6,058 nucleotides of DNA from the NCBI GenBank assembly GCA_003648125.1, contig QMOE01000166.1, forward strand, positions 1-6,058, written 5' to 3'. Within the stretch, counting starts at the first letter, position 1, and each line of letters opens with the position of its first letter. Below, one piece after another: positions 1 through 5,891 of the stretch. The position numbers were made by a program, and so were the translations under genes. The DNA is from Chloroflexota bacterium (GTDB lineage: Bacteria; Chloroflexota; Anaerolineae; B4-G1). The notes under the pieces are model-generated. The model was given only the letters and a program-made list of their open reading frames with translations. It was not told where the DNA came from and ran no database searches.

Positions 1-1786
1 CCATCAGATAGAGGCCCCACGTTCCATCTCGGTTAGAGGCGAAAGCTATACGAGAGCCATCAGGGGCCCACGCGGGCAGACCATCGGAGGCCGGATCATC
101 GGTGAGCACCACGATGCCTCCCCCGACGCTGAGCAGGTATACCTCCCAGTTGCCGGTGACGTTTGACATGTAGGCCAGCAGCCCGCCGTTGGGTGCCCAA
201 CTCAAACCGATGTCGTTGATGCTGGCGGTCTTGCGGACAGGAGGTTGATCGTCGTCGGGATTGTCCAAGAAAATGCCACAGGCCCCACCGACCTCGCAGC
301 CGGTCCAGGCCAGCCAGCCAGTAGGGCCCCACACAGGCCCTTTCCCCGTCGCGTGTACCTTTGGCTCAGCCGATCCATCCGTTGGCGCGATGTAGATTTG
401 CCACGTGCCGACCACATCCTGCGTGGCGTAGGCCACACGGCTGCCATCGGGCGAGAAAGTAGGCCAGGCCACCCCGGCATCAGAGATCAGTTGTCTCGGC
501 GCGGCTTCACCCGGTACCAGCAGCGAGATTCCAGGCGAGAGCAGATTGCGATACCCCAGCATACCGTTGCTCCAGATCCAGCAGGGTTGATCGGCTCCAC
601 CGGCCATCCGCACCAGTCGCCCGTCAATGAAGAGGACATACACGTTGTAGAGTTCGGTCTGGGTGTCATAGAGGGGATAGGCTAGTTTGCCCGTCGTGAA
701 GCCGGGCGGCATCTCGGTCAGCGTGATGGTCTGCGTCCCTTCTATGGGCGCGATGGGGGTCGGCGTCGCCACGGCGCAGACCTGAGCAGCCTCGGCCCGC
801 TTTTGCTCAATGCCAGGATCGTTTATCATTTGGAGCGACTGCGCGTACTGCTCCTCGGCTGGGCACATCTCACCCTGAGCATACCAGGCGTCGGCATAGG
901 TCACGTGAGCATCGTAGAGTCGCCGAAAGACGTCTTTATAGTTGGGCGCAACGGCGTAAAGCTGCCCAAAGCGGTCAATGCAGAGTTGCCAATCCACTCC
1001 CCAGTAACCCAGCGCGGTCATATACTGTATCGCCAGCCTGCGTTGAGTCAGTGTTTCCTCGTCCAACGGGCGCAAGGCCACCGCCTGATCCAGGTAAAAG
1101 ATGCCTTCCTCGAGACAATCCTGATCCAGCAGCGCCATCCCCGCGTTGTATAGACTGGTGAAGAGCATCTCTTCGACCGTTTCTGCCTCGTGGGTCGAAT
1201 CTAACACACGCAGTTGGGTAAGCACAGCGGCCGCATCTTTCCACTCCTCGGCTTCATAGTGAGCCAGGGCCTCCTGGTACAGATCATCTACGACGATTTC
1301 GTAGGTTTCTGAGGTAGGAGTGGGACGGGCAGCGATACGCGCCTGCGCCTCGGAGATGCCCTGTTGAGCCAAAGGATGGTTGGGGTTGATCTTGAGCACG
1401 TATTCGAACTCGGCGATGGCGCGCTCGTACTCACCGGCGTCGAGCTGCGCTAATCCGTCTCGATAGTGTTGCTCGGCTTGATCCAGGTGACTTTGCTCCC
1501 GTTCGCGCTCTCCTTGATGGAAGCCATAGTAGGTCCCCAGGCTAACGCCCAGCGTCGTGAGGGCCAGGAAAACTAGGCCCCACAAGAGTATTCGGCGCGC
1601 GCGCTGCCAAAAGGTAGGCCCTGGCGCATTTTCTGCCAGTATCGGTGTAGCCTCAGTATCAATGGAAGGCCCCCGCTTGGACTTGCGCAAGGCACGCATC
1701 GGGCGCGTCTCTTCCACCATCGTACCGCACTGCGGGCAAAGGGATAGGTTATCTGGAATTTTAGCTTTACACTCGGGACAGCGCAT
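1..1786 (-). CDS. Membrane-anchored zinc-ribbon / TPR / PD40 beta-propeller protein (3' end outside window)
   Basis: Reading the minus strand from the ATG at 1786 gives 595 codons without a stop, so the gene continues past the left edge. Residues 1-20 form a zinc ribbon with two CPxC knuckles (C3, C6, C17, C20). A basic stretch precedes one hydrophobic helix at about 66-88, which predicts a cytoplasmic ribbon and an extracytoplasmic remainder. TPR-like units follow at about 102-136 (typical G, Y, A, F and P positions), 166-200, 209-240 and 297-324. Two Thr/Pro linkers (around 153-160 and 340-346) separate the modules. From about 363 the protein resembles TolB/PD40 propellers, with blade motifs SPDGSRVAY (445-453), APNGGLLAY (531-539) and APDGSRIAF (574-582). 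The domains suggest protein-protein contacts or envelope sensing, but the specific function is unknown. Seven further cysteines lie after the helix. The start is supported by a promoter and a weak AGAGAG ribosome site. Confidence 0.9.
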   Translation of the reverse strand, partial: MRCPECKAKIPDNLSLCPQCGTMVEETRPMRALRKSKRGPSIDTEATPILAENAPGPTFWQRARRILLWGLVFLALTTLGVSLGTYYGFHQGEREREQSHLDQAEQHYRDGLAQLDAGEYERAIAEFEYVLKINPNHPLAQQGISEAQARIAARPTPTSETYEIVVDDLYQEALAHYEAEEWKDAAAVLTQLRVLDSTHEAETVEEMLFTSLYNAGMALLDQDCLEEGIFYLDQAVALRPLDEETLTQRRLAIQYMTALGYWGVDWQLCIDRFGQLYAVAPNYKDVFRRLYDAHVTYADAWYAQGEMCPAEEQYAQSLQMINDPGIEQKRAEAAQVCAVATPTPIAPIEGTQTITLTEMPPGFTTGKLAYPLYDTQTELYNVYVLFIDGRLVRMAGGADQPCWIWSNGMLGYRNLLSPGISLLVPGEAAPRQLISDAGVAWPTFSPDGSRVAYATQDVVGTWQIYIAPTDGSAEPKVHATGKGPVWGPTGWLAWTGCEVGGACGIFLDNPDDDQPPVRKTASINDIGLSWAPNGGLLAYMSNVTGNWEVYLLSVGGGIVVLTDDPASDGLPAWAPDGSRIAFASNRDGTWGLYLM

Positions 1787-1823
1787 ATAATATCTCTCTA
1801 CGACAAAACAGGCAACGGAGGCG

Positions 1824-1852
1824 ATTATATCCTCTTTGGCCCAACTTGTCCA
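1824..1852 (-). promoter_or_regulatory. sigma70/sigmaA-type promoter of the zinc-ribbon/PD40 gene
   Basis: On the minus strand, TGGACA (1852-1847, five of six matches to TTGACA) is followed after exactly 17 bases by a perfect TATAAT (1829-1824). Transcription would begin near 1817, giving a leader of about 31 bases before the ATG at 1786. The leader carries a modest AGAGAG ribosome site about six bases before the start. Spacing and hexamers are close to ideal, so constitutive, fairly strong expression is plausible. No start site has been measured. Confidence 0.75.
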
Positions 1853-1864
1853 GTGCAGGATAGT

Positions 1865-1893
1865 TTGGCGAGCATCTACATTCGTGCTATACT
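1865..1893 (+). promoter_or_regulatory. Extended -10 promoter of the metallophosphoesterase gene
   Basis: TTGGCG (1865-1870, four of six matches) is followed after 17 bases by TATACT (1888-1893), preceded by a TG one base upstream (1885-1886), which makes an extended -10 element. The predicted start of transcription is near 1900, only about 16 bases before the chosen start codon. The promoter lies downstream of the GTG at 1853 and therefore argues against that codon as the translation start. Confidence 0.65.
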
Positions 1894-1901
1894 GTTCGTT
1901 G

Positions 1902-1907
1902 AGGAGG
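1902..1907 (+). promoter_or_regulatory. Shine-Dalgarno site that decides the metallophosphoesterase start
   Basis: A perfect AGGAGG lies eight bases before the ATG at 1916 and two bases before the ATG at 1910. The spacing favours 1916 as the initiation codon. The upstream GTG at 1853 has no comparable site. Confidence 0.75.
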
Positions 1908-1915
1908 AAATGAAA

Positions 1916-3430
1916 ATGGAAGAACACAACATACTGGTTATAAGTGACCTGCACTTGAGTGAGGGATTAGACCCGCAGAAAGCCAAGTTCTCTCGCCTGG
2001 AGGATTTCCTGCTCGACGATGCCTTTGATCGCTTTTTGCGCTATCATGAGAGAATCAAAGAACAACCCCGCTTCGGTGGCCGCCCGTGGATGTTGATCAT
2101 CAACGGCGACTTGTTCGATTTCCTGCAAGTAGTCTCGTTGCCGAGAGAGGGAAGGGAGCGGCTGACTGTCAAGGGGACGGATGGGCACGAGAAACTGAGC
2201 CGCAACGAGCGAGACTATGGCCTGGGAACGACGGCCAGGGAATCAGAGTGGAAACTCAAGCGGATTGCCCAGGGGCACCGGCGCTTTTTCGCCGCGCTGG
2301 GCTGGTTCCTGGCACGCGGCAACCACGTCGCCGTTATCAGCGGCAACCACGATATTGAGCTATATTGGCCCCAAGTGCAAGCTCGGTTTGTCAAAGAGAT
2401 GCAGCGAGCATACACGCGGGAGCGGCTGGCGCTGGACTATGGGCCGCCGGTCGTGCTGGAGGATTTGAAAGAGCACGTACATTTCTATCCCTGGTTCTAC
2501 CACGAGCCGGAGCACATCTATGTTGAGCACGGCGGGCAGTACGAAGCGGCCAACCATTTCCGCGATTTCCTCAATCCAGTGCTCCCTGAGGACCCCCGGC
2601 GCATCGAACTGCCGTGGGGCAGTCTCTTTGTGCGCTACCTGTTCAACAAAGTAGAGGATGTGCATCCCTTTGCCGACAACATCAAACCGGCCTCGCGCTA
2701 TCTAGGATGGGCCTTCAAGACAGACCCCATCGGGACGATTGAACTCGCCGTGACTCAGGGTTGGACCTTTCTGCGCGCGCTCTGGAACGTATCCTTCAAG
2801 ACAGCGACCTCCGTACTCGGCAACAGGCGCGAGCAAAGACAGCCAACGAGCTACGACCACACTTCTCTGCCGCCGGAAGTGACAGAAGCTATCTCGAACC
2901 TGGCAAAACAGCGAGTTGACGCAGTGTGGCTGGAATGGGGCGGCGCGGTGGTGCGGGGTTTGCTCTCTGCGTTGATGACCCTGATCATCATCACGTTTTT
3001 CGTGCTGATGGGCCTGGCTCTCGCCGGGGGCTCGAGTTGGATGACGGTTGTGTACCTGGGAGCAGCGGTGCTGGCCTACTTTCTAAAGCGCGGGCTAAAG
3101 CGCAGCCTCGATCATATCTTTGAGAGCGACTATCTGCTGGACGTGGCGCACAAGCTAGAGCAAATTCTAAGCCCTACCCATCCCGTGCGCTACGTCGTCA
3201 TGGGCCATTGTCACCGGGCGGCCCTGGAGCGGATTGGAAAACGGACGTGGTACGTCAACACAGGGGCGTGGGTCACTGTCTACCAACAAAAAGGGCCGAT
3301 TGAGGGACGAGAGGAGTTGACCTTTTTCCGCCTGGCCTGGGGATACGAAGGCACACCCGAGTTACTGCGCTGGGATGACGCTGCCGGCGCGCCAGCGCGG
3401 TCAATGCTGTGGGAGAACACTGGAACCTAG
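1916..3430 (+). CDS. LpxH-like metallophosphoesterase with a membrane-hairpin insertion
   Basis: This is a calcineurin-like phosphoesterase with the full set of metal-binding motifs, numbered from the ATG at 1916 (504 residues). They are ISDLHL with D11 and H13, NGDLFD with D65 and D68, SGNHD at 142-146 with N144 and H145, EHGG with H205, and GHCH at 430-433. The order and the HG motif resemble LpxH-type hydrolases, which cleave pyrophosphate or phosphodiester bonds with two metal ions. The true substrate cannot be read from the sequence. LpxH is around 240 residues, so this protein is about twice as long. The extra length falls mainly between H205 and the GHCH motif and includes two hydrophobic segments at about 344-371 and 375-391, separated by a short turn. 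The catalytic parts probably sit on the cytoplasmic face, held to the membrane by this hairpin (inference). A longer form starting at GTG 1853 would add 21 residues, but promoter and ribosome-site positions argue against it. It is transcribed alone, divergent from the zinc-ribbon gene. Confidence 0.92.
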   Translation: MEEHNILVISDLHLSEGLDPQKAKFSRLEDFLLDDAFDRFLRYHERIKEQPRFGGRPWMLIINGDLFDFLQVVSLPREGRERLTVKGTDGHEKLSRNERDYGLGTTARESEWKLKRIAQGHRRFFAALGWFLARGNHVAVISGNHDIELYWPQVQARFVKEMQRAYTRERLALDYGPPVVLEDLKEHVHFYPWFYHEPEHIYVEHGGQYEAANHFRDFLNPVLPEDPRRIELPWGSLFVRYLFNKVEDVHPFADNIKPASRYLGWAFKTDPIGTIELAVTQGWTFLRALWNVSFKTATSVLGNRREQRQPTSYDHTSLPPEVTEAISNLAKQRVDAVWLEWGGAVVRGLLSALMTLIIITFFVLMGLALAGGSSWMTVVYLGAAVLAYFLKRGLKRSLDHIFESDYLLDVAHKLEQILSPTHPVRYVVMGHCHRAALERIGKRTWYVNTGAWVTVYQQKGPIEGREELTFFRLAWGYEGTPELLRWDDAAGAPARSMLWENTGT

Positions 3431-4498
3431 CTACAAAATCCCCACCTGGCTATGATCGCCCAAAGTCAATTTGTACGCCTTGGGTTTGATGGGAGAGCGG
3501 GTCAGTCTGACGCGCCGGCCAATGAGGCTATCCTGGATGCGGGCCGGGATGCTGCGGATCAGGCTGTGCTCCAAGATAATGGTGCGCTCGACCTCGCTAT
3601 CCTCAACCACGACATCGTGATAGATCGAGGTAAAGGGGCCAATGTACGAGTTGACGATGCGGGTGCGCTCGCCGATGATGGTCGGCCCTCGAACGACGCT
3701 GTTGACGATCTCGGCCCCTTTCTGGATGGTGACGCGCCCATCTACCTCCGAATCGCGGTCCACGTACCCCTCAATCTGGGGAGACAACTCCTCCAACACC
3801 AGCCCGTTGGCCTCCAGCATAGCGGTGGGAGCACCCGTATCAATCCACCAACCCCGGTGAATGTAAGGATAAACCCGGTAGTCGTGAGCCACCAGCCACT
3901 GGATGGCATCGGTGATCTCTAGCTCGCCCCGCCAGGATGGGGTGATGTTCTCCGTCGCCTCGTGGATATGATGGTCGAACATATAGATGCCGACCAGCGC
4001 CAGGTCAGAAGGCGGCTGCTTGGGCTTTTCGATCAGCCGCACGATGCGCCCTTTTGCGTCCAGTTCGGCCACACCGTACTGCTCCGGCTGCGATACCCGG
4101 GTGAGGACAATCTGGCTGTTCCATTCACTCTCGGCAAACTGCCCGATCAGCTCCGAGATGCCCCCCTGGATGACGTTATCGCCCAGAAACATGACGAAAC
4201 GCTCGTCCCCCAAAAAGTCCCGGCTCACCCTGACGGCGTGGGCCAGTCCCAGGGGCTGATCTTGTTGAATGTAGGTGATATTGACGCCCCAGCGTTCCCC
4301 CCGCCCAACGGCGGCTTTGATTTCCTCTGCGGTGTCGCCGACGACGATGCCAATGTCGCTGATGCCGGCGGCGTGAATGGACTCGATGACGCGGAACAGC
4401 ACCGGCTTGTTGGCAATGGGGATGAGTTGCTTGGCGCTGGTGTAGGTCAGTGGGTAAAGACGGGTGCCTTTGCCCCCGCTAAGGATCAGTCCTTTCAT
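3431..4498 (-). CDS. Glucose-1-phosphate thymidylyltransferase, long form (RmlA-like)
   Basis: The 355-residue protein would join glucose-1-phosphate and dTTP to make dTDP-glucose, the entry point to dTDP-rhamnose and other deoxysugars used in polysaccharides. The N-terminal nucleotidyltransferase domain has the signature GGKGTR (8-13), K23 in SAKQLIP, QQDQPLGLAHA (78-88), the metal-binding LGDN (105-108, D107), EKP (157-159), GELEITDA (191-198) and WWIDTG (217-222). From about 240 onward, repeated short hydrophobic turns (for example IVNSVVRG and IVNSYIGP) indicate a left-handed beta-helix, as in the long RmlA subgroup; the classical enzymes are near 290 residues. Specificity for dTTP over other nucleotides is inferred from the family. 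It is the last gene of the operon, four bases after the kinase stop codon, with its ribosome site inside the kinase gene. Its stop codon directly abuts that of the convergent phosphoesterase gene. Confidence 0.92.
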   Translation of the reverse strand: MKGLILSGGKGTRLYPLTYTSAKQLIPIANKPVLFRVIESIHAAGISDIGIVVGDTAEEIKAAVGRGERWGVNITYIQQDQPLGLAHAVRVSRDFLGDERFVMFLGDNVIQGGISELIGQFAESEWNSQIVLTRVSQPEQYGVAELDAKGRIVRLIEKPKQPPSDLALVGIYMFDHHIHEATENITPSWRGELEITDAIQWLVAHDYRVYPYIHRGWWIDTGAPTAMLEANGLVLEELSPQIEGYVDRDSEVDGRVTIQKGAEIVNSVVRGPTIIGERTRIVNSYIGPFTSIYHDVVVEDSEVERTIILEHSLIRSIPARIQDSLIGRRVRLTRSPIKPKAYKLTLGDHSQVGIL

Positions 4499-4502
4499 TT
4501 GG

Positions 4503-5162
4503 CTAATATCCTCCCAGTGTTACGTCACGGGGCGCGTTACTCAACACCGCTCCCAAGATACGAACGTGTACCCGCTCCAACAACTCCCTGGCCTGTTGGA
4601 TGTGCTCGCGCCGGGTGCGTCCGGCGCGGACGACCAGCAGCACGCCGTCCACCTTGGTGCCCAGCACAGCAGCGTCGGTCACAGCAACGATAGGGGGGGC
4701 GTCGAATAGAATCACGTCGGCGCGGGCTTTGAGCCGGGCGATGGCCTCCTCCATGCGGCGCGAGCCGAGGAGATCGGCCGGATTGGGGGGCAGCGGGCCG
4801 CTGGGCATCAGCCACAGGTTGTCCACGCCGACCTCCAGCAGCGGGGGATCGTCCAACGCAGTCTTTTCGACGATCATGGTGGTCAACCCCCGGTCATTTG
4901 CGACGCCAAAAATCTCGTGCAAACCAGGGCGGCGCAAGTCGGCGTCCACCAGGATGACGCGCCGCTCACCCTGCGCCAGCGTGATCGCCAGATTGGCGAT
5001 GATGGATGATTTCCCCTCGCCAGGCGCGGCTGAGGTGACGAGCAAGGTTTCGAGAGGCTTGTCGAGCGCGGCAAAGGTCAAATTGGTGCGCAACGTGCGG
5101 TATGCCTCGGCTGCCGGGCTGCGGGGGTCGGTCAGGGTGATTAAATCTGGTTGTTCGGCCAT
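4503..5162 (-). CDS. CpsD/CapB-family bacterial tyrosine kinase (exopolysaccharide)
   Basis: A 219-residue cytoplasmic BY-kinase related to MinD/ParA ATPases. These enzymes autophosphorylate on tyrosine and act with a Wzz/CapA-type membrane partner to control polymer length and export. Motifs visible are the E-x2-R-x2-R oligomerisation motif (E19, R22, R25), Walker A AAPGEGKS (45-52, K51), Walker A' ILVDADLRRP (70-79), the family segment around PSGPLPPNPADLL (120-132), and Walker B ILFDAPP (151-157). The fold is complete and the length is near that of CpsD/CapB. Unusually, the C-terminal tyrosine cluster is reduced to one residue, the final Y219; the only other tyrosine is Y21. The GAG GAG ribosome site (5174-5169) lies six bases before the ATG, and 14 bases separate this gene from the upstream Wzz-like gene. 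The separate kinase and activator follow the Gram-positive arrangement. Confidence 0.93.
   Translation of the reverse strand: MAEQPDLITLTDPRSPAAEAYRTLRTNLTFAALDKPLETLLVTSAAPGEGKSSIIANLAITLAQGERRVILVDADLRRPGLHEIFGVANDRGLTTMIVEKTALDDPPLLEVGVDNLWLMPSGPLPPNPADLLGSRRMEEAIARLKARADVILFDAPPIVAVTDAAVLGTKVDGVLLVVRAGRTRREHIQQARELLERVHVRILGAVLSNAPRDVTLGGY
4507..4515 (-). promoter_or_regulatory. Ribosome site of the thymidylyltransferase inside the kinase gene
   Basis: The last codons of the kinase read CTG GGA GGA TAT TAG on the minus strand. The GGGAGGA string doubles as the Shine-Dalgarno site for the next gene, ending about ten to eleven bases before the ATG at 4498. With a gap of only four bases between stop and start, translational coupling is likely. 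Confidence 0.65.
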
Positions 5163-5176
5163 TGTTAGCTCCTCGG

Positions 5177-5830
5177 TTAGTTAGTGGGGGGAATGGCGCC
5201 GACTACGACCATGTTCAACTGGCGCTCTAAATCCTGCGGGGTGCGGACGATGCCCGCCTCGAGCCACTCGAGGAAAAAGACGATCACACCGGCGATCACC
5301 AGCCCAAAGACCCCTCCCGCGGCAGTGACAACTTTTGTCTTGGGCCACGACTGGACGTAGCTGGGTTCATCGCGCAGATAGGCGTAGACGCGATCCTCCT
5401 TGTTTTGCTTGGCGTTTTGTTCGTCGCGCCAGTGAATCAGCAATACGGCCCAGGTTCTGGCAATGTCGTTAGCCATGTCGCCGTCGGAGGCCTCGATCTC
5501 GATCTTGATCACCATGCGGTCGTCCTCGGCGGCAAAGTGAGCCTGACCGCGCAATGGCTTGGGCATCATCGGCAGTTGCAATTCGTCAATCACTTCCTGC
5601 GCTTTATAGTCCGAATCTATCACCGTCATATAGGTGCGCAGGAGCATCTTGGCCGACTGGGCCAACCCCCAGTCCGGGCGCGCCGGTTCGATGACTATTT
5701 CGGCCGTGGATGTATATTCCGGGTGCTGGAGTTTGCTAAAGGCAAAGGCGCTGCCGGCGGTCAGTACGACAGCGACGACGATGATCCACCAGCGTTTGCG
5801 CAGAATGCGGACGTAATCGGTAGGTTCCAT
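5177..5830 (-). CDS. Wzz/CapA-type polysaccharide chain-length determinant (kinase activator)
   Basis: The 217-residue protein has the Wzz layout: a short cytoplasmic N-terminus with a basic RKRWW patch, TM1 at about 14-32, an extracytoplasmic domain of about 130 residues starting with PEYTSTAEIVI (37-47), and TM2 at about 167-188, followed by a cytoplasmic tail with RTPQDLERQL (196-205) and VVGAIP (209-214). This tail is the region that contacts BY-kinases in known CapA/CapB pairs. P163 just before TM2 fits the proline-containing motif of the family. The external domain is short compared with Escherichia coli Wzz (about 325 residues) and shows no long coiled coil, resembling the Gram-positive co-polymerases. 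It likely works with the kinase encoded 14 bases downstream to set polymer length. The ATG at 5830 is preceded by GGAG ten bases upstream and by a promoter. It is the first gene of the operon. Confidence 0.88.
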   Translation of the reverse strand: MEPTDYVRILRKRWWIIVVAVVLTAGSAFAFSKLQHPEYTSTAEIVIEPARPDWGLAQSAKMLLRTYMTVIDSDYKAQEVIDELQLPMMPKPLRGQAHFAAEDDRMVIKIEIEASDGDMANDIARTWAVLLIHWRDEQNAKQNKEDRVYAYLRDEPSYVQSWPKTKVVTAAGGVFGLVIAGVIVFFLEWLEAGIVRTPQDLERQLNMVVVGAIPPTN

Positions 5831-5862
5831 ATTTTATATTCTCCATCGGGGAAGCGGGCGGT

Positions 5863-5891
5863 ATTGTACCACAACCAGGAGCAATTAACAA
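5863..5891 (-). promoter_or_regulatory. Promoter of the polysaccharide operon
   Basis: On the minus strand, TTGTTA (5891-5886, four of six matches) is followed after 17 bases by TACAAT (5868-5863), with a TG dinucleotide one base upstream (5871-5870) giving an extended -10 element. Transcription would start near 5856, about 26 bases before the first gene of the operon. No operator or attenuator is recognisable between the promoter and the ATG. Confidence 0.6.

Noticed and set aside
245..1153. Plus-strand frames of 146 and 116 codons inside 1-1786
   Set aside because: They overlap the continuous 595-codon minus-strand frame, which has clear domains, and they show no recognisable motifs.
1853..1915. 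Translation of the phosphoesterase from GTG 1853
   Set aside because: A good promoter lies inside this stretch and the strong ribosome site fits ATG 1916, so the extension is unlikely to be translated.
3380..3415. GC-rich inverted repeat GGCGCGCC near the phosphoesterase 3' end as a terminator
   Set aside because: It lies inside the coding region, the stem is short and no T-tract follows on either strand.
3962..4693. Plus-strand frame of 243 codons spanning the thymidylyltransferase and kinase genes
   Set aside because: It is antisense to two genes with complete family motifs and has low-complexity, arginine-rich composition typical of GC-rich shadow frames.
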